Positions 35,090-48,756 of a DNA stretch of 64,000 bases are shown here, piece by piece (position 1 is the stretch's first letter; every line of letters starts with the position of its first letter). Both the position numbers and the translations under genes were made by a program. The notes below the pieces were generated by a model. That model saw only the letters and a list, made by a program, of their open reading frames with translations. It did no database searches and was not told the origin of the DNA. Source of the DNA: Muricea muricata (taxonomy: Eukaryota; Cnidaria; Anthozoa; Malacalcyonacea; Plexauridae); the NCBI GenBank assembly GCA_963855995.1, contig OY979722.1:6418001-6482000 (forward strand), in the 5' to 3' direction.

Positions 35090-36177
35090 TCTTGAACACA
35101 AAAAACTATTATTTTGTTACTTTCTTATTTTCTTATCAGTCACTTACGTGATCAAAATCTGTAACCCACATTGCGCAAAATTCGCTCAATCTTGGGCGTC
35201 CTTTTTGGGCTGCTAACGTTTTTTTTTTCTTTTTTTAATACATCTTGTGCGAGCTTGAATGCAATTATTATTCTTTCGCGACAGAACAACCAGCATTCGA
35301 CTGTTTATTAAAAATTCATGCAACTTCCCTTTAAAATTTAAAATAACTTTGACATATATTTGCCCGCCATGAACGACTTCAAATCCCGCCATTTTGTATT
35401 GCGTTGTTTTTTTTTGCACATTTGAACAAAGCGTAAAATAGTATTCCACAGAATTCTAAATATAGTTTTCCACATAATTCTAAGTATAATTTTTTTACAG
35501 GAAGAACGTACACCATAACTTAGTTTCTTTAAATACACCCCCCCCCCAACAGTAGACGTTTTCCCTCGTATCTAATGGAAATATTTCTCGTTTTTCAAAA
35601 GGACGTAAAAGGTGGTACGAAGAACCAACTAGAGATTGCGACATCGAACAACGAGTCAAGGCCTACATGCAAGTTTTAGAAATGTAAGTGTACAGCAAAA
35701 ATATTTGTGTCCAAATGTCAGTGGCGATTCTAATCGATTCAAATCTCGTGTTCCTCCGGGAAACTTCCAACGTAAAAGTCTAAATCAGTTTCAATATTAG
35801 ATTTGAAATGAACAAATATATTGATAGAGAGAATTCTGCATTCCCTACGAAGTAGCATACTTTAGTGATTCTATTTGTTAAATACAAACTACTTAGAAGA
35901 GTTTAAACTTTTACGGCGTGCACGTACGTGTAAAACACGGATAACTGGAAAGCAGCCTTAAAAATGCGCACTTTCAGCCTAGTTTCATGTGGTCGTGAAT
36001 GTTGTAAATACATGAAGGTGAGCGATGAGATTGAGCATGTGAGCTTTCTAGACTAGAGTATCTACACTTAATATTTAACAATTCTTCGCCGAAGGCGAAG
36101 TGATTATTGGTGAACATTCACCGAGAAAAAGTCGAGGTGAATATTTACCATAATCACTGAGCCTAAGGCGAATAATT

Positions 36178-36565
36178 GTTTTAGTATAATTTCTTTAGTA
36201 AAGTTTACGTGTATAAAATGCACTGTCGTCTTTTATAAACACAGTTTACTTCTGAAAATTCCTAAGTAAAGACTTAAGTTTACTTGTAATTTTTAAAAAG
36301 TGAAAAAAGTATTTAATAAGGTATTTGCAAACGATCTATTACTTAAGATAGTTTAACACCAACTTTGTTTGTATTCTTTGAGTTTATATTAATGTAACTT
36401 TTCTCCATTTGCTAATTTTGGCAAAAGTATAATACATCAAAACGACTCTCATTGGCGACTATTTTGAAAAAATGCCAACTAGTAAATATTGCCTCATATT
36501 TACTGGTCAGGCAACCAATCAAAATGCTTGAAAACCATTATTTACTAAAGAAATTATACTAAAAC
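36178..36565. mobile_element. 388-bp MITE, empty site for the LINE
   Basis: Uninterrupted copy of the MITE at 24661-26752. It shows the pre-insertion sequence at about 36211 where the left arm holds the LINE. Confidence 0.9.
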
Positions 36566-36911
36566 TAATTTGAATACAGCCCACAAAAGAAAAGTTAGAT
36601 CCAGACTATATCACATCGTCGAGAATGACTTTACTACGATAGTTACGACCAAAATGAAACTAGGCTTCACACGCAGAGGCGCGCAACATGTCCGGGGGGG
36701 GGGGGGGCTGAGATAAATTGACGTTCAATTGTCAGTCCCTCTCTATTACTTCTTGTTGGCGCGGTTGACACCATGTGCAGGAATGTACCGAGATTTAGTG
36801 TCTACACTTTGATTTAAAAAGTGATGTTATAATTTATGGACTTACATCTTGGTTTCTTTTTGAGAAAGGAAATAGCTTGAGAAAATGATGGTAAACTGTT
36901 CACAACATTAA

Positions 36912-37047
36912 ACAATTATTAAATGAGGTCGAGCAGGATATGAGGAATTATTTAGGCAGAGGTTTGTGTTGTCTGCCGAAGCCTGAGGCAGATAACACAA
37001 ACCGAGGCCTTAATAATTCCTCATATCCTGCGAGAACTGAATTCAAT
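36912..37047. mobile_element. Palindromic MITE (right arm)
   Basis: Mirror of 24177-24312. Confidence 0.8.
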
Positions 37048-39059
37048 AATTGTTTCATTACTTTTCAGTTGTTTTCAATTGTCAGATTACAAGGTCAGTT
37101 AATATACGACGAAATGAGTCATAATGTCGTATATTTGTTTTAAATATACGACGAAATGACTTATAATCTCGTATATTTATTTTCAACCCCAAATTTGGGC
37201 AACTACCATGCGGATATGACGATTTCACCTTTAGCTCTTAACCAATCAAAACTCCTGAAAAATTTTCAATAAATAATAATAATGTTTGATGAACCTCATT
37301 CTTCACCCAAACGCTTTTACCTGGATTTGTCGTTGCAGTGTTTCATAGAGTTCAATGGGTCAACACGAAGCTGTTTTGTCCGGTATACCCCTAACCTTGG
37401 AACCTTTAAATGAAAACGATTCAATCTTATGAAATAGTTGGCATGAATACTTGACGAAAATTACCGTCAAATTTTGCATGTTAACAGAAACAGTTTTTTG
37501 TTTGATGTTGAAAATGATTCACAACTACGTTAAATAAAGCAAACCGTTTCCTTTTTAGTTTAATGAATTTCTATAATCGTTGTCTACAATCAATATTATT
37601 AGGTGATAAGATGTAACGAAATTCAAGAAGAAAAGACCAGAATGAAGGATGCTGAAAGATATAGACCGACAAAAGAATAAAAACCCACAAGAATGCGAAA
37701 GCAAGCTAGACATTGCTAATACGAAAGTATTGGAAGTTATACAAATGTAAGTTAGTAGAAAACAAGATACTTATTGAGAGATCAAAGAGGATTTAATAAA
37801 TTCTATTGTTTCTCGTTGAACAAAATTATTGTTTCGCGTTGTGAATGAAAAGCAAAAAATTGACTTAAAAATTGAGATTGAATTAAATTATTCTAAGATC
37901 ATATGTTTAAAATAACGAGGATTCAAAATATTTTTATTCTAATTCCCAGGGGAATATAATATTTGTATATTTCTCTGTTAATTTGAATCATCAATGCGTT
38001 TTTTGCATTTTGAATTCCCATGGGAATACTGCTTGCTTTGTTTTCACGGTAATACTTAAATTCATGGTGAGACTTAATTTATATGAGAATCCTCTTTGAT
38101 TATGAATACGATAAGTATCTTGGTGCTTCCGGGTTTTTGGTTTGCTTGGTAAGCAGGAACAATGGAACAATAAAACCATTGTTTGTGTGCACTAAAACCA
38201 ATTACGGAAGTGGTTTGAGAGCAGCCGCGAGGTACCATGCAAATGAGAAGGCGTTTCGGTTAAATAAGTATGAGAATTGCGGTCAAATTTTAAAACATAT
38301 TGACCCTTTAAACTATTTAGTAAGAATAACTGTACTAAACAGTTTAGAATTTACATATTCCTATAGATAAGGCCTTCTATGAAAAAACCCAAGTTGCGTT
38401 TCGCGTTTTCAAATTATTTATACTCTTTGCATTCTCATGCTTATTTGACCCAGCCTTAGATTTTGGTAAGTATTAGGCTTATATTTACTTCGTATCAGCA
38501 AACACAACGAAAAGCCCATGCCCTTTCAGCTAAGGTTTTACGTCTTGAAACTCAATCAAATACTCAGTCTAAGTGGGTTTAAGTAGCTAGAGATAACGTA
38601 ATTTATCTTTTTATTTTGCTTTTTTTGTTTATAACGTAATTTATTAGCTAAATGTATGGACTGTGAGGGTGTGCGCCGTGTGTAAGTTGCATGGGGTTAG
38701 GCTTATTAAAGGAATTAAAATTTTTGAAAGTATGCTTCAACTAAAATCTACCGTCATCACAGCTAAATTATCAGCATTAATATATTATTTTAACTAAAAT
38801 TTTCATTAGTGTGCATGCCATTAAGTTTTGTATATTTTGGAATTTGTTAGTTTCGTGTATCAAGACAAGTAGCTGGCGCTCACCTGTTTGTATATAGAAC
38901 CTTCGACCTTTTCTGTTTACGTTTGACCTAAAATATCCGAAAAAATAAACATTCACTACGCATACTTTACCGAAATTTCAATTCTTTTGATTTTCGAATT
39001 TGGGTGGCAGTCGGGGTGGTGGCGGTGCATGCGGTTTATCAGCTGAGAGTGACTGTGCG

Positions 39060-39263
39060 ATGGTGAGGAAAGTGAGGCTAACGAATGGAGTGCAGGAGTT
39101 TAGGACCGAGGAAGACAGCTTAGAGCTGAGGCAGGTAGGCAGTTGGTAGGATCAGAGGGGGGAACTTGTCATTTTGGCTTTGGGAATCAAATTTGCATGC
39201 TAAGTACTTAAGTCACTAACGTTTGTTGTTTTAATTTGCTAGGTATGCGCGGCTGCTCTCTAG
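39060..39263 (+). CDS. Possible two-exon microprotein, right arm copy
   Basis: Exon 1 39060-39134 and exon 2 39243-39263, with the same splice sites and length as 21966-22169. One codon differs (Val to Leu at residue 7). The same doubts apply: no family and no proof of expression. Confidence 0.3.
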
Positions 39264-39316
39264 GGAAGATCAACTTTGCAATTTGCATTAGCAAGGTTGA
39301 TCTTCTCTTCGCCGGC

Positions 39317-39432
39317 TACCCCGGCCAGCTCTCCGAGTGCTACTTCCACCGCAATTAAGTAGAAGTACTTGGAATATATGTACAAGTACTTCTACTTAGG
39401 TGGAAGTAGCACTTGGGGAGCTGGCCGGGGTA
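39317..39432. repeat. 116-bp GC-rich hairpin (right arm)
   Basis: Mirror of 21797-21912, with the second small hairpin alongside at about 39266-39304. Confidence 0.85.
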
Positions 39433-42400
39433 GGGGGATTTTTTTATTCAATTTCTCAATTCCCATGGGAATTGAATTTTTAATTAAAAAGGGTCACATG
39501 TAAATTTTGTAAACAATTTATTGAAAAGAATTTGTAAAGGTTACAATTTGAATAACAATAAAAAGAGATTAACTATCACACATTGTACTTATTTCAAATA
39601 ACAATAGAAGAAAACAGAACATGGCAGAAAGAGAACAACTGACAACATTGCACTTAACACAAACGAATAAACACAAGTGAAAACGCAATGTTGAGAAAAC
39701 TTGGTCTCTTCAAGATAAATGTTTATACTTCAAGATATAAATAATTATGAAACAACTGGAAGTGATTAAAGTGATTTTCCCAATTTGAAAGAGAAATCAT
39801 CTAATATAAACACCACGCCGTTTCACAATTACAAAGAAAATACATGGCTCATAGTTGCATTTAGTTCATCAAAGAGATGTTTTTTATGAGAGTTTTTCAT
39901 TTTTTTAAAAATTTGTGGTGGACGGGAAAAGCCTACTGTTACAGTCGGAAAGGTTATCAAGTGTTAGTCATGTTTTTATGATCTAAACAACCCTGTCAAT
40001 ATTCCTTGCGGGAAGAAACCGGAGTACCCGGAGGAACCTACGACTTTCAGGAGGTAAAAAGCGCTTTTGCCAATAGAAAGATAGGATTTCATTGAGGTTT
40101 TTTTTATATCGTTCAGACAAAAATTGCACAAACTACCGACTAATTTGATGTCTTTCTGGCAGGTAAAGGAAGCAAATAGTGAAAATATTTTATTGCAACT
40201 GGAAAAACTCTTCCAAATGTCTAAAAGCACGCAGAAATTATTCCTTTTTTATGAAGGAATAGCAAATTCGAAAGGGAGACAACTTGAACTTTTAGAGCCA
40301 TATATTTTTTCTGATTGTGTTTTTAACCTGAGAGTGTCAAATTTATTAGACAGTGCTAACTTTGTTTCTTTGCCTTTATATTACTCCGAACACTATTTTT
40401 TCTTGAGAAAAAGCTCCCGCATTTAAAAAAAGATGAAGAACAACGCTTTGGCTGCCTTGCTATTATTGGAGTGGCTCAACAGTGGACATTTTTCATTCAT
40501 CACAACTTTTAATAATCAAAATCATTAAAATAACTTTCAATGGAACAAAACACTTCCTTTGGTAGTTTTAGTGATAAAAATCAAACCAAAAGTCGAAATA
40601 TACAAGACTGATCTTACATTGAAAAGATAAAATCTAGTTGAAAGAAATGTTTTAATGATTGATTGGAAGGTGTCACTGTCAGGTTAAAAACAAATCTCTT
40701 TGAAGTATAAATTTATCTTTACTTACTTGTTGAAAAGACCATGTTTAAATGCCATGTAAACCTGTTTTCTTATATTATTATTACTTAACTACATTTACAA
40801 AGTGGAACTATTTGAAAAGCAAGCTTGAACTGGAGCAAATGGAATGTATACATAAAAACACAAATTCACCACAACCACACAATATGAAAAGTTCACAGAA
40901 AAATGTTTTGAAAGTTAAAGAAAATATCTTATAATCATAAAAACCAAACTGTTATCAAATCGGAACTAATTTATATTATTTTTCTCCACCTAATGCAAGA
41001 CCATTTTACTTGTTAATACAGAAGACTTGATGTTCAGCAAAATAAATTTCTTATGTCAAGAAATAAGCAAGACCTGAAATTGCCTAATACCATCAAAATA
41101 CTTAACTTGATTTGTAATTGTTTTAAGTCTGTATCGTATGCAGATTTCTGTCTGATACAGATCTCTTTGTATCAGTTGGGTATCAATGCCAAACATTTGC
41201 AATAAAATCTTAGACTTCCATGCTTCTTGTTTATCTGTGCAAATATGGGATCACAGCTACCTGTTGATTTCATAAAATACTGTTGCTCTGATGAAATAGT
41301 AACAAAAAACTTGCATTTAATTTTATCAAATTTCTACTAAAATTCTTATATACTTTTCACATCCTTCATTTGGCATAGTGCAAAACAGAGCCTAAAAAAT
41401 CTGGTTGCCCATTTTTCCTTTTTTTTAACTCTTACCAATCAGCATTGACCTCAAAATAAAGTATGTTTAACTGCTTCAGTTCAATTCAATTCCAAACAAG
41501 TTCCACTTTGCAATAAAGCAACAAGCTTTTGACCTTAAGCAGTTCATCTTAAAGGAGGAAAGTTCTGTTTACAAAATCACAAATTCTGTTTTGAAGGTGA
41601 AGTACAGTACAATGAAACAATACCAAGTATTTTTTAACTTTTAGGGGTTTTGTACTGCAAAGGATTTTCAAATTACATCAAAAAATATTCAAATTATGCT
41701 CCGATAACATCTAGAACTGTTGTGATTTTTAAATGAACTTTTCAGACTTTCAAATGAATGCTCGAAGTCGACTTGAACAAAAGAAGATTGAGATGGCAAG
41801 CCTGGAAACAAAATATTTTTTAAATGCTTTTTCATTGAATTGATGAAAAATTATGACCGTTTTTTTATGTTCTTGCAGAAACAAATTTTCTGTGAATAGA
41901 CTGAGTTTGTCGATAAACTGAGATACAAAAATAATAAAATGATAATAAATATTTTGTTTCTGATAAAACCACCTCAATTCTTTTGTAAACATAACAAAGT
42001 ACAGAAGTACATTACAAAGTCAAATAATGCCAAACTCAAAAGGGCATAACCTTTTTCAAAAAACCCCACAATTTACTGATATTAGCACCTTTACTGATAT
42101 TAGCAAGCCAGCAAAAACAAGAGTCAAATGAGATATTTAAATGAGACATCCAGTCCTAGGATTTGATGACTTAAACATTTTAAAGCCTTTTGCATGTGTT
42201 TTTCATATCAAGTACTAGACCAAACAGAAACATGATTCTGTAGACAAATTCAAATCACAAAACACAGTTCAACATTATTTGACTTTTTCTGAGATTAAAA
42301 TGCTTTGAGCACATACAACTTTTATGATCAGAAGTTGCTTAAAATGATAATCAAATAAGGTGAGAATAAAACTGGTATTTCTAAGTTATACTGTCCCACT

Positions 42401-42807
42401 TGCTGTTGAATGATGAAATAATTTTGACGTTCAAAACTGTCTTTCTTGCCATATTTTTGGTGATAGATAAAAATATTTTTTTTCAAAACATAAACACAGC
42501 CAGTAATTCTGGAAAATCATGTATGCTACTCAAAGCATTTCAATGTGAAATAAAACATAAAAATATCAAGACCTTCTATGCACTTTTCATCAACAGTGTT
42601 CACTTGAGGACCTGCTGGATAAGCATTCATCAAACTTTCAAAGCGCTGTAGATCTAAAAAATGTCAAAATATATGATAAGTTAATTAACACTTGACCAGA
42701 CACAATTGAATTACAGCATATATTATTAAGCTTGGCCTAGCCAGAGAGAGGCCCAGGGGCCTGTCTCCCCATGGCAGGATTGCTGCTGAGAAAACTGCAT
42801 ATCTATT

Positions 42808-43078
42808 ACTGAATCTAATACTAAAACAGGTCTGCCCCTGGGTTTTTGGGCCTCCCTTGAGAGGAGATCCTGGCTATGCCACTGCTCATGGGCAGGCTCA
42901 CCTCAACAATACATACCAATGGCTGTCTTGCCATATTACCTAAGCTAAAACAGTCAAGTTTTCCTGTGGGAGGAACCAGAGTACCTGGAGAAAGCTGACA
43001 ATATTGGGCAGAGCAACAACTTGTACTCTTTTCATGAGGACAAGCTCCAGGGGCAGACCTGCTTCAGTATTAGATTCA
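42808..43078. mobile_element. Foldback MITE with SINE-like core (right arm)
   Basis: Mirror of 18158-18428, with minor substitutions. Confidence 0.6.
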
Positions 43079-44618
43079 GTATTTGAATCACATTGAGACC
43101 CTACCGAGAATTAAACCAACAAGGAGGGGTGGGGTAAGTAATGAAAAATCAAGTTTACAAGCACTCAAAAACCATCAAAATTCAGGTTAGCAAAAAATTC
43201 ATACCTAAATCCAACCTAGGTTGGTTAATCCTAGGTCAATAGGTCGGCATTTAGGTCAGCATTGTTGAATGCCAACCTCATTTTAGAGGGCTGAATTTAT
43301 TTATCATATTCAAATATTTACAGGCAAAAAGGAAATGAAGTACTTTACTACGGTATGTACACATTGTGATGAAAAGCAATTTAGCTATTAACTTGATTGA
43401 GAAATAAGTAATAGGGATGGAGATTGGCAGAAAGAAAATATTTAACAGGATACCTTTAGTTGACTTAGAATTCTTAGATAGGAGAAAAGTATGGATCTAC
43501 TTCTTATTATCAGAATCCACTATTAAATTTAAGTTACTTGGTTCTTTCAGATCAATGGAAAAAGGGAATCGAAATAATTATGTTTAATTTGCAACATTAC
43601 AGCTGAAAAACCACAATTTTCATTGGGATTGTTATGCAGTCCTAATTAGTTGTCTTACTAGTACTAACAAACAAAAAACTAACAGTAGATTTCATTTAAA
43701 CTAGGGGTTATATTTTGGAATGATAGGAAACCATATTTGACCATAGGAACACCAAATATGATTTTCACACATGCAAAATACAAACTTTTTATGCTCAAAT
43801 ATTTCACTAAATCCACCCTGATTGTCCTAACAATTAATCTATATCATAGGTCTAGATACTCGTCTACAACTTCTGATAGAAAGGAAAGCATATTACCTTG
43901 AAATAAAGGCAGGATTGGTTGGATTGCTTCGAATATCTTGAAGACTTTCTGTACGCCATTCTAGACAAAATTGTTGAATTTGCAATTGGCGCTGTCCGAA
44001 CTGCCGACGAGCAAATACGACGAGCAAGCACGCCAGCAAGTCGGCGAAGCCCGAGCAACTAATGAGAAAAAAGCCCAAGGGCGACGGGAGGGGGGAGGGG
44101 TAAGTGCCTGGTGGTGAAACGAATGGTAAATGGTCCCTAATTGGGTCTCATCCAGGGCAGTATCTTGATTTTCTTTCACTGAAACTATGAATTGTCCAAT
44201 GTGTTTACTTAGCCTTAATTTACTTCTTCAACAAAAAAGTGAAGTACTGAGCTAATAAGGCCAATCAACCGCTTGGGATTTTTGGTCAAAAATTGCTCGT
44301 AAAGGCTAACCTCTCAGGTAATCCGTATTATGGTAAAAATTGCTTAAATTGTCTTGCCAATGAACTACAAGGACAATTGGTTTACGAGGCTGTTATTTTT
44401 AATTTCAAAGTAGTTCCCTCAAAGGTAATGCTTAAAAATATTTCCTGCCTCAATGGGTATCGACGATAACCATCGATTTCAAGACGAGTGTAATGAAACA
44501 AACACATGCCTCGAAATGCTACCGTGATTGATCAACCAATCACCTTTTCTGCCATTATTTCTTTATCACAAAACTGCTTTTATACACCACGTGTTTTTAT
44601 TTGTACAACTATATGTAC

Positions 44619-45101
44619 TTTTATATACAAACATTCATTGTTACAGAGCCCAACACATACTCGTTACTATGAACTGTGGTAAAACTGATGCTTCCAGATT
44701 CAGAGATGCTGTTCAGATGTCTAAATGTATGAGCAATCAAGCACCTACTTACCTGAAGAACATGTTTCAGAAAAGATCTCAGATTCATGACTATAATAAC
44801 ACCAGGAACATTAATAACCTTAATCTTGCTAAGTGCCTTCAGCACTGGCTAAAAATTCTTTTACTACAAAGGTGCAGCATTATGGAACTCACTGTCTCCT
44901 GAGATCCGTGATTTGTCAACCTAAACACTTTCAAACATAGCTTGAGAAGCTATCTGCTCAGCAGTAGGCTAAATTAACCATACAAAACATTCATGTAAAT
45001 AACAGTATATTTGTATCTCTTTTTATATATTTTATCATATAAATTAGGTATGAAGATCGTTACGGGGAACCTAATAAATCTTATTGTATTGTATTGCTTA
45101 A
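44619..45101 (+). pseudogene. LINE 3' fragment (right arm copy)
   Basis: Mirror of 16138-16620. Here the frame runs on the plus strand and shows the same C-terminal RT-polyprotein residues and TTGTA-type tail. The shared truncation means this fragment was present before the arms were duplicated. Confidence 0.65.
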
Positions 45102-45368
45102 ATATTCTTGGGTTTCACTAGGGCATTTTGCAGTAAATCTGAGTGGGGATCAACCCAAAATGTAATTATTGATGATTATAGTGTACTGGAGTGAACAAAT
45201 CTCACGAAATTGCACATATTTGCTGCCAGACAAAAGGTCAACACATACAGTGAAAAATTATATCCCTCCAATGACTGTGTATCGACTTTGAGTTGACCCC
45301 CAGTGAAATTTATGACGTCACGGGAAAACCAAGAATTTGTTAAAAACGCTAGGCAGATAAACGCTTGG

Positions 45369-46523
45369 AGGTCGGGAATCTTCGAGTTAAGCCCTTCGAG
45401 TTAAGCCCTTTTCGAGTTAAGCCCCGACCACGCCCTTTTATCTCCCGATTACGCCCTTTTCAAAAAAGGGCTTAACTCGAACAACGAAACACGATTTGGG
45501 TCATTCGAGTTAAGCCCCGGGGCTTAACTCGACGTTTGAAAAAATCTTCTTGCTTGAGTTAAGCACCGACTTGTGAAGTATGCCAAAGAGTGAAACATTA
45601 AATTGTCAAATTTTTAATGCAAATATTAAGCCAAAACACAGCAATTTTACCCCAAGAAAACTAATAAATCGCTTATGAACATGATTATCAATTAACTATT
45701 ATATCGTTAACACTATTATTTTAGGTTTTTCATACATTTAATGGTTCATTTATCCACATAACAAAACAACAAAACAATATTTTAACTATAAAGTACATAG
45801 AACCTGACGTTTGTACACCCTGTTTGCGCGCGCGCGCTACAATGTTCATCTTACCGTCATGTTAGTGTGAAAGAAAAGGTGGAACCCTTTCCCGTCACCT
45901 TGAACAAAACTAACCTATTCATGAAATAATCGAAAATAACAGCATGCACGTAATAGCTAAAGGAAAAGGGAGGAATTTTGGTATAGAATATCTGTCTTTG
46001 AGACTCGCGCCTTCATACGCAGCGTAAATTTACATGTACAGCTAATTTTATTAGCTAAATCTTTGTCAGTTTATTGAGTGTTATCACAATTGTTTTTGAA
46101 ATTTGAATATACCATGCTTGCAATGAAACTAGTGCTAGCTTGAATAGTGCTAGTTTGTTAAAAGATTCCTTTTGCTTAGTATAGCTGAAGTTTTTCCTAG
46201 GCTTTGCTGTTTATTTAAGCGAATACTTGTGTCGGAAAATATGATGTATTCCGCCGGCTTGAAATCGAATGCAGTACGCCTGCATGGCACAAACTTCAAA
46301 GATTCCGACAGACTCGATCGAGTTTAAGTAAAACACCCAAATGTAACAATTTTTCCCATTTCGCTGCATGCGTTACGTACGTTCAACTGAGTCAAGTTGT
46401 ATGCTTTTTATTAAATAATCTCTTGTGAATCTATCTAGCTTTTGGTAGCTCAAGTCGGTTTTTTAGTATAATGGGTCGTTTTGGATTGGAGTTTTTGAAC
46501 TCTTTGTTAGTTTTCAATTGGGA
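45369..46523. mobile_element. CGAGTTAAGCCC foldback transposon, copy 2, truncated
   Basis: Mirror of the inner part of copy 1. It loses homology at about 46523, inside the element, so its far terminal repeat is missing. Confidence 0.8.
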
Positions 46524-46700
46524 ATCAAATCACGGGAAATGGTCTTTGCAGAGGCCCGTAAATAACGAGGGAGAATTCTCACGCCCCCCCGCCATACAAA
46601 ACGATTATGTATTAGCGAGCGTTGCCACCACCACAAACGTACACAATTAAGAAGTCGGTCCCTGATACGACACCACTTGAATTTGCGCCCCTGGTTCGAA
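46524..46700. other. Unrelated filler at the broken palindrome edge
   Basis: About 175 bp with a C7 run near 46583, not matching copy 1 or the left arm. Possibly an insertion or repair-joined sequence. Confidence 0.5.
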
Positions 46701-46888
46701 TTTGACGATAAGATGAACATTGTAGCGCGCGAACAGGGCGTACAAACGTCAGGTTCTATGTACTTTATAGTTAAAATATTGTTTTGTTGTTTTGTTATGT
46801 GGATAAACGAACCATTAAATGTATGAAAAACCTAAAATAATAGTGTTAACATTAGCGATTTATTAGTTCTATTCGGGTGAAATTTCTG
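46701..46888. mobile_element. CGAGTTAAGCCC transposon fragment, plus orientation
   Basis: Matches the 15383-15590 part of copy 1 in the same orientation (GTACAAACGTCAGGTTCTAT, then ATGTGGATAAACGAACC), and stops at AAATTTCTG where copy 3 begins. Confidence 0.75.
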
Positions 46889-48465
46889 AGGTCGGGGAAT
46901 CTTCGAGTTAAGCCCTTCGAGTTAAGCCCCTCGAGTTAGGCCCTTTTCGAGTTAAGCCCCGACCACGCCCTTTTATCTCCCGACCACGCCCTTTTCCAAA
47001 AATGGCTTAACTCGAACAACGAAACACGATTTGGGTCATTCGAGTTAAGCCCCGGGGCTTAACTCGACGTTTGAAAAAATTCTTCTTGCTCGAGTTAAGC
47101 CCCGACTTGTGAAGTATGCCAAAGAGTGAAACATTAAATTGTCAAATTTTTAAAGCAAATAAGCCAAACACAGAAATTTTACCCGAAAAGAGCTAATAAA
47201 TCGCTAATGAACATGATTATTAACTATTATATCGTTAACACTATTATTTTAGGTTTTTCATACATTTAATGGTTTGTTTATCCACATAACAAAACAACAA
47301 AACAATATTTTAACTATAAAGTACATAGAACCTGCTCGCGCGCGCGCGCGCTACAATGTTCATCTTACCGTCAGGTTAGTGTGACAGAAAAGGTGGAACC
47401 CTTTCCCGTCACCTTGAACAAAACTAACCTATTCATGAAATAATCGAAAATAACAGCATGCACGTAATAGCTAAAGGAAAAGGGAGGAATTTTGGCATAG
47501 AACATCTGTCTTTGAGACTCGCGCCTTCATACGTAGCGTAAATTTTCATGTACAGCTGATTTTATTAGCTAAATCTTTGTCAGTTTATTGATTCTTACCA
47601 CAGTTGCTTTTGAAATTTGAATATACCATGCTTGCAATGAAACCTTGAATTTCTCTTAAATAGTGCTAGTTTGTTAAAAGATTCCTTTTGCTTAGTATAG
47701 CTGAAGTTTTTCCTATGCTTTGCTGTTCATTTAAGCGAATACTTGTATCGGAAAATATGATTTATTCCGCCAGCTTGAAATCGAATGCAGTCCGCCTGCA
47801 TGGCACAAACTTCAAAGATTCCGACAGACTCGATCGAGTTTAAGTAAAATACCCAAATGTAACAATTTTTCCCCGTGATATTTCGCTGCATGCGTTAATA
47901 CGTACGTTCAACTGAGTCAAGTTGTATGCTTTTTATCAAATAATCTCTTGTGAATCTATTTAGCTTTTAATAGCTCAAGTCGGTTTTTTAGTATAATGGA
48001 TCGTTTTGGATTGGAGTTTTTAAACTCTTCGTTAGTTTTCTATTGGGAGATGTGCGAAGCAACTATTCGATGCTTACGCCCAATATCGGAAGTGTGATTA
48101 AATGTATGAAAAACCTAAAATAATGGTGCTAACGATATAATAGTTAATAATCATGTTCCATTAGCGATTTATTAGTTCTTTTCGGGTGAAATTTCTGTTT
48201 TGGCTTATTTGCATTAAAAATTTGACAATTTAATGTTTCACTCTTTGCCATACTTCACAAGTCGGGGCTTAACTCGAGCAAGAAGAATTTTTTAAGCCCC
48301 GGGGCTTAACTCGAATGACCCAAATCATGTTTCGTTGTTCGAGTTAAGCCCTTTTTGGAAAAGGGCGTGGTCGGGAGATAAAAGGGCGTGGTCGGGGCTT
48401 AACTCGAAAAGGGCTTAACTCGAGGAGCTTAACTCGAAGGGTTTAACTCGAAGATTCCCGACCTC
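46889..48465. mobile_element. CGAGTTAAGCCC foldback transposon, copy 3, complete
   Basis: AGGTCGGGGAATC to GATTCCCGACCT, 1577 bp, with both repeat-studded TIRs and an interior similar to copy 1. It is flanked on both sides by inverted 34-bp stretches of the same family's own subterminal sequence (46855-46888 and 48465-48498), showing insertion into or next to related elements. Confidence 0.85.
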
Positions 48466-48502
48466 AGAAATTTCACCCGAATAGAACTAATAAATCGCTA
48501 TT

Positions 48503-48756
48503 GCGTGTTGCGTGTTGCTATATTTTTTCGCTGAAACGATGCGGGATGCTTAGTACCTAGCAACGGATTTTGCTTCAAATGACGAAGCAGTGAATTCATT
48601 AGCTGCTGAAATTACTTCATTTGGATTTCATTGGCTGCTGAAATTTCAGTAATTTTAGCAGCCAATGAATTCACTGCTTCGTCATTTGAAGCAAAACCGT
48701 TGCTAGGTACTAAGCACCCGGCATTGTTTCAGCGAAAAAATACAGTAATACGCAAT
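48503..48756. mobile_element. Palindromic MITE, about 250 bp
   Basis: Arms carry TTTTTTCGCTGAAAC and CTTAGTACCTAGCAACG..TTTTGCTTCAAATGACGAAG, mirrored around about 48629. No coding content. Confidence 0.8.

Larger units (their letters stand above)
31617..46523 (-). repeat. Right arm of giant palindrome
   Basis: Reverse complement of 14707-31312 without the LINE. Differences from the left arm include a substitution in the segment equivalent to 29.83 kb, homopolymer length changes, and several 10-30 bp indels beyond 37.2 kb: for example it lacks about 31 bp present near 23.66-23.70 kb and has extra bases near 37.21 kb and 38.07 kb. Confidence 0.95.
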
